NCBI GenBank assembly: GCA_002751075.1
Contig: NAOQ01000164.1
Coordinates: forward strand, 11,295-60,703
Length of the DNA stretch: 49,409 bases
Direction: 5' to 3'
From: Ichthyophonus hoferi
Lineage: Eukaryota > Opisthokonta > Ichthyosporea > Ichthyophonida > Ichthyophonidae
How positions within the stretch are numbered: the first letter of the stretch is position 1; the number at the start of each line of letters is the position of its first letter. The notes below the pieces were generated by a model, which searched no databases, was not told the origin of the DNA, and saw nothing but the letters and a program-made list of their open reading frames with translations. The position numbers and the translations under genes are program-made. Below are positions 10,009-21,908 of the stretch, in pieces.

Positions 10009-13000
10009 TGGTTATCACCTTCCCTGCATCTTCCTCTAGGGGGTGATGTGTGATTGGTTCTTGAACAGATGATGGGACCAATGATTATCTCGCCATTTAA
10101 TAATGCCAATCATTTTTACTTGCAAGTAAAAGAGGCAGCCAGCAGGCTTTATAGAGGCGGCCCCCTCAGCTATAGCGTTGAATATAACTATAGTTTTATT
10201 TAGCATAACTCTACGAATATATGATCGATCGTGTGTTCTTGCAGACTGTACGACCACCTAACCAACTGTAGTTGAGGTGGAACCCAATCAAAATACCTTA
10301 ATGTCCATATGATGTATTGCTGAGTCACATGTCAATGCCTTCCACTCTCCATATTTCCTCTCTTGAACCTGTCCGTCGTAGCTATGCCCACCTGGCCCTA
10401 TCTGGCTTTTGGTTGGATAATATACATTTATACCCACTCATATTAAACAGGGAGTGAGGTATGCATGTGCTGTAACAGATCACAGAGGAATTTCCACACC
10501 TTTCCCTTCTCCTTCATACGCTCTACTCATCGTCTTCAAACACTAGCCAAATATATCATCACCAAATCCCACGCCGTAATTGTTCTATCGAAAAAGCGTT
10601 TTCTTTGTTCTTGTTCGAACCATATGTGGCTATTAGTAAGGGATGGTATCATTGGCTATTGGTTGCTTTACACTGGGTCAACCTGTCTGCTAACCTTGCC
10701 AGAATGAAGTCTATGGACATCTAGACATGCCATTTACTGCCATGCACCCACACTACCAGCTATTATAATATATGGTCTATAACAACTAGGTATAAATACG
10801 GTAGGAGACATACCATTGGGCTCTGTGCTGATATTGAGCAAAACCACAAAGAATCTCTAAAGCAAGAGAAGAATTAGATACAATTATCCTTATATGTAAT
10901 GTAGTAATAGTAATATTTTTATTATTATTATGCTTGACACTATACTTTACTCCACACCCTACCATTTTATCTTTGCCCTATATATAGTGCTAAAGTCAAT
11001 AAGGACAACACTGGAATAAAAGAAGTTTCAAGTACTTCTCGTTTTCATGCATTTAAGGAGATGAAATATCCCTTCCCAAATGTATGACACCTAGAGCATC
11101 TAATGGCCTGGATAGTCCCCCATTTGTTTTTATTATCGATGAAAATGACTTTGCTGTTTATCTCTTTGAAGATCTTTAGTTCCTGTTTTTCAATTAACAG
11201 TTGTATATATAGTTATTTTTTTTCATACCAGATACGCCCAAATGTAGGGCCTTGACCAGCATGTCTCTCAACATGCTAGCTACAACTAGTGCCAATATCA
11301 GGATCTAGTGATTGCACCAAATAATGTTCAACGTTCAACGAGTTTGATCTGTTTGAGGCCATTTGTTTCTGCTCGAAATACTTTTCTGATGGTCTCTATG
11401 CACTCTTTTATTTTTGTATCACACACCTCACCTCAATTATAAACGAATTTAAAATTGTAATTTTAATCTTCTAATATGAAGGCTTATTATGCTCCCACAC
11501 TTCCAGCCACCCAGCCTCAGCTTTGACTATTCTCTTCGCAGTGAACATCCTCACCCAGACAGTAGAGCCATCTCTCTTACCTGCTTACTTATAAAATTCG
11601 AGTCAGCCTGGTTTTTAGCCAACATTGGCAGATGCCGTTGTATTTATCTATCACTAGAATGCTAATAAAGTCATTGGATGAACCTTGGTAATAGTTTTTT
11701 CTTCGATATAGTTAGTCTGGACTACATGACCTGATCAGGGCTGCTAAATGAGATGAACACTGTACCAGCAACATATTCTGTAATCATTTTAAGACTGGAC
11801 CTGGCTCATACGTCGCTAATAACAAATTCCCTGTAACCTTGGAGCGCTTTTCTATATAAGAACCTTTATGAGATGTCTCATTTATTGTGTGGTTGAGCTC
11901 CGCGCATGGGGTAACAATTTTCCCCATGGTTAATTCTAAGTATAATAATGTGAATTAACTGTTTATTTGTAATGGTAAGCTGAGTAACGATAATAAATAA
12001 ATAAATATGACAGTAATCAATAGCTTGTTAACGGTTTTGATACTCATATCATTATCACCACTACACAAAAAGTAAACCTCAAAGTTAATCCGCTGTCAGT
12101 AGATGACCTTAACAACAATGGAAATGATACAGTACAATGTTTCTTTTAGTGATGGTATATCTATTTATCGTCTAGCCCCGGGCCATACTGCACCAGGCAA
12201 GAATAGCACCTCAGAAAGCCTTGTCCACATGTACAGCTGTGTACGTTGTGATCCACGCCAGCTGTGTAAAAAGACACGTGTCAGTTTTGGATAGGTTGTA
12301 GATAACTGATAAAATGTTTTACGGGGCCATGGATGTGGTTGGCTATTTGATGGAAACAAACAAAACAATGGAATAGAGATGAACATATTCCAAGTATTTA
12401 GGGGGGAGAGAGTGAGGCATGTACGCTTGTTAATGTCCAAAATCCAACAATAAAGCCACTCAGGACTAGAGACACCCACAGGATAATTCTTTTTCACAGT
12501 AAATACTACAATTTCAAACCACTTGGTGTCATTGGGTGGTCTGCTGTAAATCCACTTATAATACAATTTACCATCAATCCAAAAAAACAGTGCTGTTAAT
12601 CATTTACAGTTACAAGCAGTAGGTTTGATTAACAACCAAAGGACCAAGGGGGTGTATATACGTTTGGTAATGCATTTGTATTTGTATTTGCTCACATGTG
12701 CATATATGTATGTAGTAGGTATGTATGTATGTAGGTATATAACGTATGTAAGGGTGGGAGAGGAATCACTTTGTGATGGACAAATGGCAGCATAAGCACA
12801 TACTAAAAAAAAATATAAGAAAAAGCAATGAACGGTTAAAAAGATTTTAAATGGAGATAGAACTATTTATACTGCGGTAATGTCACATAGATAATATAGC
12901 TATACATAGAGAGGCCTAGAACTTTAGTGCTTTGTGTGTCAATGAAACAGTTGTCCCTTACTGGTTATAACTACATATTTCAGGCTATTTGATTGTGACA

Positions 13001-13105
13001 ATCTCCTATCACTATGCGATTAATTCCACTAGACAATGCATTCTGTTCTTTATTCACTGGCCTATATAAGTATAGCACATCCAATTGAAACGGGTGAAAG
13101 GTATA
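10009..13105. other. Intergenic region, mostly without recognised genes
   Basis: Between the exonuclease and the RAB5IF-like gene (convergent) I see no multi-exon gene. Items noted: a piece resembling the end unit of the inverted-repeat element (attttaatcttctaatatga, near 11460-11480); a decayed (GTAT)n tract near 12705-12750; and an uninterrupted minus-strand reading frame from about 12600 to 12165 (over 130 residues, Trp- and Pro-rich, with YKWIYSRPPNDTKWFEIVVF) that overlaps an open plus-strand frame at 12103-12294. Neither has a match I recognise, nor splice sites or context that would call a gene. Confidence 0.4.
13049..13054 (-). terminator. Polyadenylation signal of the RAB5IF-like gene
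   Basis: TTTATT here reads AATAAA on the minus strand, about 52 bases past the TAA at 13106. It supports ending the protein in exon 3. Confidence 0.65.
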
Positions 13106-14690
13106 TTACACATCACCCACCATAAACAGTCCGAATCCATTGGCGAATCCCTCCTTTACACCAGCAGCAGGGCCACCATAGAATTCCTCATCAACTTGAA
13201 GGTATGCAGTGTGGATCATGGTATAGACACCCATAAGAGTTAACCCACTGTGGACCCAGTCCAATTAGATCACAGGATAGTATACTATACCCTCTCCTAC
13301 ATATAGTACAGTATACTATACCCTATTCTATATATAGTACAACATACTATATCCTATCCTATACACAGTACAGTATATTATACCCTATCCTATATATAGT
13401 ACAGTATACTATACCCTATCTTATTTATAGTACAGTATACTATACCCTATCCTATTTATAGTACAGTATACTATACTCAATCCCCTCCTCCTCCCTCTCC
13501 ATCACCCCCACTTACCTACTGATGCCCACGGCCCCAGTGACAGGTATCAGGCCGAATAGGAAGCCAATCAAAAGGCCCACCACCTGGCGGCCCCAATAAA
13601 ACACATCTAATATCTCGTCCTGAGGGCCCACCCACCAATCAGTTCAGACCTCTATATATAGCCCTTATTTGTTATCCTCTCCTCTCTTGTCTACCTGTCT
13701 GTTCTTTAAATAACAGGGTAACCAATCTGTTTGCATACACACCTCTACAGCCATCTTATTTCCACAATAACCCAAATGTAAATTACATAACATAGACACT
13801 TGTGAAACACTCATCACACGACGCTTTCAATATTGGCGGTCACCATACGATGTGGCCCGGAACTATCCCCACCGTACCTCGCTCCATGCACGGAAAACAC
13901 GGAAATCAAGAGTGAAGTCTTTCCATATCGATATACTCTTATTATTAGTCTTACATCCATACAGTCTAGCCTCCTTTTACTACCTAACCCCTCCTTGATA
14001 GTCTGACTAATGTTCATACACCACAAAGTCGGCAAGAAAAAGATGAAGTAGTAGCAACATCAAAATATATCCGGTGCCGCATTATATACCAAACCGCAAT
14101 ACAAAGGAGGTCAGTCTCTTTTCGCTTGTGCATATGCCTTTAAGCAATTGATCAATGTAAAGAGATAGAAGGAAGTCTACATGAAGGATAGCAAAGCCGA
14201 AGGCCGAATTATTCTTTAAATCTACCAAGTAATGTCAAACCAACCGTTAGAAAACGGACCCGGCTTCAATTAAGTGAATCACTGTGTCTTTGTCCCATCT
14301 ACCTCACCCACACTACTTTATATTAATGATCTCGCAAAAAACTCATGGGCACGCTCAATCTGCTCTTTCTTGTTTAAAAAAAGTGTTTAAATTATCCATC
14401 CAGCACCCACGCTCTCGCTCTCCTTATCCTGCAGATATGACCTCCATCCTGTACTTTCTAATTATCCCAATCTCTCAAATACCTCTTTTCTCACTTATTA
14501 CTTCCCTTAATTTCCAAATCAAGGTTTTTAAACAATAACTGCCTTGGCCACTCGTCTCAATAACCACTTGGAGTTACCCAAGAGACAAGGTACAAAATAG
14601 TATATATAGCCCACCAAACCAACCGCCTATGTATTCACTCACCTTCTCCCACTCCTGTCCTCGACGAAACGCCTTTGCTACCTTAGACAT
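13106..14690 (-). CDS. RAB5IF: RAB5IF/OPTI-like small membrane protein, three exons
   Basis: Exons on the minus strand: 14690-14643, 13619-13516, 13247-13106; 98 codons, 97 aa, with GT-AG sites and agreeing phases. The human protein (C20orf24, OPTI, RCAF1) is known as a partner of the PAT/multipass translocon at the ER and has been linked to respiratory-complex assembly. Family matches: EWEKDEILDVFYWGRQVV (13-30) against WEDKDEFLDVIYWFRQII; a hydrophobic segment GLLIGFLFGLIPVTGAVGIS (31-50); a second, GLTLMGVYTMIHTAYL (52-67); then LQVDEEFYGGPAAGVKEGFA (67-86) against LQIDEEEYGG...TKEGFM, and GFGLFMV. The N-terminus lacks the leader of the human protein, and the C-terminus stops three residues after FMV, where one human isoform, as I recall it, has a further hydrophobic stretch. 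A nearby AATAAA suits this stop, but GTGGGT at the same point could be a donor for an unseen exon. Intron 2 holds a 31-bp minisatellite. Confidence 0.85.
13279..13478. repeat. 31-bp minisatellite in RAB5IF-like intron 2
   Basis: About six to seven imperfect copies of a 31-bp unit, built on ACAGTATACTATACCCTATC followed by CTATATATAGT. It fills most of the 268-bp intron between exons 2 and 3. The unit is made of smaller TATAC/TATAG words that also make up arrays at 45.5, 46.3, 46.9 and 49.2 kb. Confidence 0.85.
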
Positions 14691-16480
14691 GTTGCCCAAT
14701 ACGGTCACTTTCAACCCAAAAATAAGGAAAAAACCAAGAAACCAAGAAGGATTTTATCAAGCTAGGGTGTAGGTAGACTGGGTTGCCCTAGGTCAGATAG
14801 GCTGGCATTGTGTGGCCCCCTAGACTGTATTTCGAGTATATTAGAGCCTATGAGACCCCAGTTTACTGATAAGCATTTTGAAACTCAATCTTATTTTAAA
14901 CTAATAAGACGATGTATTTAGATATAAAGTATCATTACGTTTCATGGATAGAAGTCAACTATGTCGATTAAAGCTTGTGTATTAATTACTACTCATATTC
15001 AGGGTGGCAACGGACTATTGTTAGAAGAGAACTTAAGATAAAAAGGGTATAACCTTTATTCAACACCACTACAGAATCAAGAGTCCCCAATATGCCAGTG
15101 ATAGAACATTTCTATATACAATGGAAACAAAGAGAAGGCTGAGGAAACCAATGAAATTGTCATTGTCTAATATTGAATCTCCTCTTAATCCAGAGAAATA
15201 GTCGTGATGTTAGAAAATTGCTACATAAGTTGTAGCAGTCGCTTGTTTAAGCTCTGGGTCTTGCTGAGTCTGGAGTTCCAAGTGCTACCCTTCATAGTTC
15301 GGTCAGAGTTCTCATATAGGTCAAACAAGTAAATATTACGGTATGTGATCGCTGATACCTATCAAGAGCTGTATCCAACTGACACTGTCTGGTTTCAGGA
15401 CATAATGAGATGATAATTGAAAGGAGATTTGACTGTTAGCACTTACAGTATAATAGCCTACACTTACAATACTATGATCTCCAGCAAGCCTCAAAGTCAT
15501 AAACCTTTTATAAACATATATTCCAATATAATATATGTGAGTAGAAGAGAGCTCTTAAAGCACTGGGTGCCGGGTTGTTGATACTTGATTGCATCCGTTA
15601 TGAACCTTCTGCAATGAGGGTCCTCACAAAATTAATGGGCTTATATATGCTTGATCACTTTCTGCTCGGTTGCGCTTTACTGCTTAGGGTGCACAGGTTT
15701 GCCTATCATGTTGCTCATCTGTAAGACAACCTTGCCTAACTTGATTATATCAAGATTAGGTATATTAGCTCCATGCAGCTTACATAAAGTCAGAGGGTTG
15801 TCTTGTTATTGGTGGTTAAGAACCCTTACTGTCATGTAACTAGATTATCCATGACCACTATAAGCGTTTGGATATTGTCAGTATCCCATAATATATATTC
15901 AGCCTGAAGACTAGCCATTTACCAGCAATTACATTATTTGTTTAATTCCACACATGCCTGAATATTAACCCTAGAGTGTTTGACTTTGAAATCATTGTTG
16001 AAGTTTCCAAAGTCTGATTTCTTCGCAGAATGAAATATTCAACATTTTCTGCAGCTGGTAATTAATTGTAATAGATAAATTATTTTCCATTGTTTCCCTT
16101 AGTAACTTATGTCCTTGATTTGTATTTGAAGTGCTTCTTTGGGATAGATAGATATTTTGATGATCAATTGGATAAGAATGATCTAGGCAATTGAATACCC
16201 CCAAACGTTAGTTAAGTCATTTTCGTATGTACCAATTAAATAAGACCTACAAATAATAGTTGAATTGCACTGACGAATAGGTGGGACCCAATGGTTACAT
16301 AAAGGCAATCCCAGTCAAAAAAAATTTACTCTTTGATTATCTTAAATTAACTCAGGTCATTTTAACATTAGCAGAGTAACTGCTATCCTGTGTCACTCTG
16401 CTATGCAACTCATACTTATATGAATTGGGGGAAGGTGTGGCACAGGCTCAGAAAAAGTTTCTAAATTGCTGTACATACAT
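14691..16480. other. AT-rich region upstream of the RAB5IF-like gene
   Basis: No coding exon is recognised. The first 100 bases should hold the promoter of the minus-strand RAB5IF-like gene. From about 15018 (tgttagaagagaacttaag) to about 15630 the sequence has the feel of an LTR-like repeat (TG start, CA-rich end), but no partner copy lies in the window, so this is only noted. Confidence 0.35.
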
Positions 16481-16611
16481 AATAGCACAAACAAAACACT
16501 GGGCCTTTCAATCTAGACTGCAGCACTGACATACTGAAAATCCAACAGCTTTGGCAGCTCTGTTTTATAATAAACTTATTCATAGCCTTTAGGGCATTAT
16601 GTATTAAGAAC
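16481..16611 (+). repeat. Left 131-bp copy at the assembly gap
   Basis: This stretch, ending at the first N, is repeated at 17276-17406 with, by eye, one substitution (cacaa/cgcaa near the left end). See the gap entry. Confidence 0.95.
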
Positions 16612-17270
16612 NNNNNNNNNNNNNNNNNNNNNNNNNNNNNNNNNNNNNNNNNNNNNNNNNNNNNNNNNNNNNNNNNNNNNNNNNNNNNNNNNNNNNNNNN
16701 NNNNNNNNNNNNNNNNNNNNNNNNNNNNNNNNNNNNNNNNNNNNNNNNNNNNNNNNNNNNNNNNNNNNNNNNNNNNNNNNNNNNNNNNNNNNNNNNNNNN
16801 NNNNNNNNNNNNNNNNNNNNNNNNNNNNNNNNNNNNNNNNNNNNNNNNNNNNNNNNNNNNNNNNNNNNNNNNNNNNNNNNNNNNNNNNNNNNNNNNNNNN
16901 NNNNNNNNNNNNNNNNNNNNNNNNNNNNNNNNNNNNNNNNNNNNNNNNNNNNNNNNNNNNNNNNNNNNNNNNNNNNNNNNNNNNNNNNNNNNNNNNNNNN
17001 NNNNNNNNNNNNNNNNNNNNNNNNNNNNNNNNNNNNNNNNNNNNNNNNNNNNNNNNNNNNNNNNNNNNNNNNNNNNNNNNNNNNNNNNNNNNNNNNNNNN
17101 NNNNNNNNNNNNNNNNNNNNNNNNNNNNNNNNNNNNNNNNNNNNNNNNNNNNNNNNNNNNNNNNNNNNNNNNNNNNNNNNNNNNNNNNNNNNNNNNNNNN
17201 NNNNNNNNNNNNNNNNNNNNNNNNNNNNNNNNNNNNNNNNNNNNNNNNNNNNNNNNNNNNNNNNNNNNNN
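16612..17270. other. Assembly gap (659 N)
   Basis: A run of N with no sequence content. The same 131 bases end on its left and begin five bases after it on the right. Confidence 0.99.
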
Positions 17271-17275
17271 TCAGT

Positions 17276-17406
17276 AATAGCGCAAACAAAACACTGGGCC
17301 TTTCAATCTAGACTGCAGCACTGACATACTGAAAATCCAACAGCTTTGGCAGCTCTGTTTTATAATAAACTTATTCATAGCCTTTAGGGCATTATGTATT
17401 AAGAAC
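17276..17406 (+). repeat. Right 131-bp copy at the assembly gap
   Basis: Near-identical to 16481-16611. Such flanking duplication usually means two contigs whose ends overlap were scaffolded without merging, or two alleles were laid end to end. A real tandem duplication or the ends of an element inside the gap remain possible. Confidence 0.95.
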
Positions 17407-18383
17407 ATGTAGTAAATCTTTTTTTTTTTTTAATAAATTGGCGTAACCCCGTATTTCATGTGAGTTACAAAGAACAATGATTTATTATTTTCAAATGAGA
17501 TTACCTGTTCCTAGCGCAAATAAATGTAATGTTTGCAAAAACAACCCAAATTTATTGAATAATTATTTGATATATGACACTGAGAAAATTTGAATTGTCA
17601 ATATTTGCGTTTATATTACTTTGTTATGCTACTATAGCCTCATCTAATCTCAAAACAGCTATTGATAGTCCAAGCTTGTTGAGATTATCCTAGAAATAAT
17701 TTTTTCCACTCAATACAATATCATTAGAATTGTTACTAACACTCTATCATATAGTTCCTCTTTTTAAAGATAACATCTGGTCGTTTCTTTTTGCTATGTT
17801 GAATTAGGCATGCTAGTATTACCCCATGCTGACTCCAGGTATTTTAACACCACCTTAAGTAAAAGGTTCTATTGAAAATAGGATTGATTTGGAATCTACT
17901 TCCCCTATCAATGTTAATAGATCGAGAGTTCTTTTCTAAGTTATCAACGCCCCCTTCAATGCTTGATATAGTCTTTGGAAATTCCAAGTCAATGGCTCCT
18001 TGAATATTAAGGGAATAGCGTAGCTGTTTGTTCTAATCAGCAAAACTCGTACTGATTGAGAGTGAGACAGTGTCAGGATTGGTTAATCCAATGTCTGATC
18101 CAAAGTGTGCATGGACCAGATGCAATGTGCCTACGATATTATGTTAACAGTTTTCATATTGAAAGCTTCCAGGGACATGCAATTTAATAAGTCAAATGTT
18201 TTTTGATCTTCTGAAAGACTTGCTAAAAGTATAATTTTTACTTAATATGTTGGAATACTTTGCAGTAGAGATGGTCAGGATAGCCTTGCAGTTATTCATT
18301 TATACTATGACCGTAATTAAATGTTAACACAACCAACACCTAATATACTTATAGAAACTCTATACCTTTTTACTTTTCAAAAT
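17407..18383. other. AT-rich DNA, nothing recognised
   Basis: No open frame, RNA gene or clear repeat was recognised in this stretch. Confidence 0.4.
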
Positions 18384-18675
18384 AAAAAATTTAATCTAAA
18401 AAATAGAAATGTTAATCTTCGACATGGAAATTTTAATCTTTCATATAAGAATTTTAAACTTCAATATGTAAATTTTACGCTTGCATATGAGAATCATCAA
18501 AATATTCCATACAAATCAAAAACGCATACAATAAATGTTTACCTTTGAAAATATAAAATTAAAGTAGATAACAATTAGTATAAATTAAAATCAATCACAA
18601 CACTAAACTCATGTCACGCTGTACAAAAGCCCAACAAGATGAGTGATTGCATAAAAGGACCAGATAGTTACTGTA
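18384..18675 (-). mobile_element. Inverted-repeat element, copy 2
   Basis: The reverse complement of 18541-18660 aligns base for base over long runs with 9141-9260 of copy 1 (shared: GACATGAGTTTAGTGTTGTG). The left end here corresponds to the right end of copy 1, but holds about five end units of 21-22 bases (18388-18485) where copy 1 has two. The other end fades out at about 18675 after GATAGTTACTGT and seems truncated or decayed. An apparent 75-codon frame across it comes only from the 21-bp periodicity and is not a gene. Confidence 0.75.
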
Positions 18676-21344
18676 TATAATTCCTGGGGTCACTGGAAAA
18701 GTTTAGCAGCTAACCTCTCCGTACCAGAAAAAACAGAATAAAGATGGGTTCTAGATGGTGACTTAAAAGACTCCAGAGATGGTCGTCAGTTTAAAAACAA
18801 TTACGGCAAAGCATTGCTATTTTTTAGAGAGTTTGAGTAATGTTATAATCTAACACTACTTGATTTGAAGACTAAAATGGACATGTAGATCATGGATTGA
18901 TCTCCACTAATTAATATCATTTATAATCATACCATACTATATTTTAAACGTCAAGACATTAACGCATCAACGTTGTTAAGCGTGCTTGGTCCCTTTCACA
19001 CGATGCCACGACAGCACATAGATCAATTCAAGGCGTTTGTATTACGCTTCAGTAAGCATATTTAAGCTTCAATGCTAATGGTAGTCTTTGTTCATATGAA
19101 TACTACGAAAAAAAAATCTGCAAAAAACTTATTATGTTGCCGCAACACATATTTTTAGGCATAACAAGTAATACCGTAGTAATATAGCATGGTAGTATAT
19201 CATACACCATAATATATTCCTATTCCTATTCTCAATACTGTAAAATATTGTAGGAAATGGCTTGTGGAAGCCTTCTATCACAACAAAGCTGCCAAAAAAA
19301 AAAACTGGTTACGTTACCGCAAAGCAATTTAGCCAAATATGTTGTACATGAATCGGTGGACTTGTTTCGGCCTTATTGAGGGATATGCTGTAACCTTCTC
19401 GCGGACTTATATTTTTGTCCTTAGCCAGGAATACCCTATTCTTTGTTCGGCTCAATCATTTTTTGGACAACCTATAAATATCTAATTTTGCATATGTAGT
19501 GCTTCAATAAATACATTCGTTGGCGATTGTAGGTCCTTATATTTATTATAATTTTAATTTTAAATGTTTACGTATGCCAACAATTGTTGGTCCTTAATCT
19601 AATGTAATTATTAGTTTACTTTTAATCCAAGAATTTGTGTTTTTGTCTTGCAGAATTTTCTACTAATAAATATTAATATTTTGTGCCATTGGAATAAAGA
19701 AAAATCATAATAAATAATTGTTTAAAGGGAGAATTAACATAAACATAGTATATAGACCAAATGCCTTTCGCAAGATACAGATGCGAAGGGGGTTTTGTTG
19801 GGTCATTTGGAAAAAAAAAATGGCAAATGATATGATCATTGACAGAGTACAAAGTGAAGAAGTGGTTCATTTGAAGCACATGGAAATATTAAATAGCTAA
19901 AAAATGTTTGCATGGTTTCTTGTTTGTAACTATGTGGAAGTGGGTGCAGATGTGTTCGCGTGTCTGTGTTTATATTTTTAAAAAATCATTAGTAGATTTT
20001 TAATTACCTGGTTATAGTTGATGTTTAATACGATTAATAATAAGGTAATGTTTACTGACGGTAATACTTATTACTATAATATTTCTAATACATATATATA
20101 TATATATATATATAATCATATACATATACATGTGTACATACTTATATATAACTAAATCGTAATAGCACAATAGGAAAAAATCGACAAAGGGGTCGGCATA
20201 TATATAAAAATTAAATACATAGGCTTCAAATAAATAATAAACAGGATGGAATATATATATATATATATGTATTGTTGTATACTATTTACATATGTGGTTA
20301 ACTTTTTTCCAGGAAAAAAATGTATAAAATTGTGAATAGTATACTTATAAATGGTAATAATAACAATAATAACGGTAAGGGGTGTGGATGCCTTGGGATT
20401 TTAGGGAACATAGAAAGTTACAAAAATTCGCAATCTTTCAATAAAATAAACTTTTAACATATGAAACTGCATTTAAATATTATTGTTAATATATATATAT
20501 TAACATATTTATATATTAGGGATCCTGTAGTCTGGCATACCGCTGAACAATAAATCTATGTTTCCAGCCCTGGATGCAACATAAAAATGACTCCAAGGCC
20601 TTCCACTTTCCTATTGGCTAAAATATATTGCTACTTTTTTCCTTTATCCTATTCGTCGCCAAGTATGTCAATACAAGCAAAAATTAAAAACACTAAATAA
20701 CTAACAATGCTTTTTGGCGTATTTCCGTTATTCCACAGTAATAGCAAGCGCACATTTTCAGAATTTATTAGAATAGTATATAGCTTATCCCGATAATATA
20801 AATATGCATATATATATGGTTTTCCGAGCTTTAACAGCTGTTTCCCAAGCATGAACGACATTTGTTTTTGTTCTAAGCTTTAGTGACATTGAAGTATGAA
20901 ATCGTTAATTTGTCTTTGAAAATCAGTTTATAAAATTTTTTTAATATTGATATTTTAAAGCAATTTCTTCAAATATTTATTAGGTTTCTTTAAATATTTT
21001 GTTTTACAAAAATAAGTATGGACAATAATGAAAATCAAGATAATAGTCCCACTACTGTAAGACGGTGCAGTACAATTTCCAATGAATTAAGACATGATTA
21101 TCAATCACCAATACAATCTTAAGAAGATTATAATGGTTATTATATGAGAACGCTTAGATGCTATCACTCGATTCATGGTTTATAAGTATTTGGATGTGAT
21201 GGTGCAACTTCAAAATTAATATAACAACTAAGTTAACTTTAAGAGGGAGAGAGGTAGTCCTGCTATGGTATTAAGATGCTCAAAGGCTTTTTTTTTTAAT
21301 GCATAGTGCTATATTATGATTAAGATGTGACCTCCTGAGATCGA
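18676..21344. other. Gene-poor AT-rich region
   Basis: No gene is recognised. There are TA microsatellites near 20092-20114 and 20250-20270. A short frame from 21018 (starts MDNNENQDNSPTTVRRCS) has an Asn/Ser-rich composition but ends after about 34 codons. Words such as gttgccgcaa near 19135 recall the hairpin at 31177-31206. Confidence 0.4.
20092..20114. repeat. (TA)n microsatellite
   Basis: A near-pure TA run in gene-poor DNA. Confidence 0.85.
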
Positions 21345-21908
21345 TCAATTGATAAGAGCCAAAGATTAGTTCCTTATCTGAGGTTATAATCTCTCCTATC
21401 TCTAGGTCAGTAGTTTGGGTGCAATAATTGATGATTGAATTTATAGTTGTATCTAAATATGTATGGGATCTTTTAGTTTTACTGGAATCTAGAGGAAAGG
21501 GAAGCTTTGTCCAAATTGATGATTTTGGTCTGTTCCAGAACAAAGGCTTGATCCAGATGAACATATTTGAGTATTGGTGCTGATCCTTTTGTGACTGCTC
21601 CAGCATGACTAATTAGATTAGTTTAGATAATTTGAAGCAATAATTTTATGCTTTGATCAGATGCTGGCTGATCGTTCTGTTTATTGATATTTCCTGTATA
21701 ACTCTAAGCATATACGTGTTTAGAAGTATAAAGAATACTAGCACAGCTAGCTTTCCTTTATGCTTGTAATAATTATAAAGCCAAGAGTTTAAACTCTGTA
21801 TATAAAAGCATTATATGTCCTATATACTATATTATGTTTCTGAGTGATCCAGGTCCGTATTCAGTAATCGTACAGTAATGTGCTGATGGCACCGCATTTT
21901 TACTAATA
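21345..21908 (-). repeat. 3' LTR of the copia element
   Basis: Aligns with 27364-27940 over its length (shared blocks include TTCCTTATCTGA, GGGATCTTTTAGTTTT, AAGCCAAGAGTTT, ACAGTAATGTGCTG), with many substitutions and small indels. Both edges are approximate. Confidence 0.8.

Noticed and set aside
15018-15630. Possible solo LTR
   Set aside because: TG/CA-like borders alone are weak; no partner copy, target-site duplication or adjacent coding part was found in the window.
16597-17289. A 230-codon minus-strand frame
   Set aside because: It consists almost wholly of N from the assembly gap.
18321-18548. Plus-strand frame with repeated NFNLSYKNFKL-like units
   Set aside because: The protein periodicity simply mirrors the 21-bp end units of the inverted-repeat element, which are shared with a non-coding copy at 9.1-9.4 kb.
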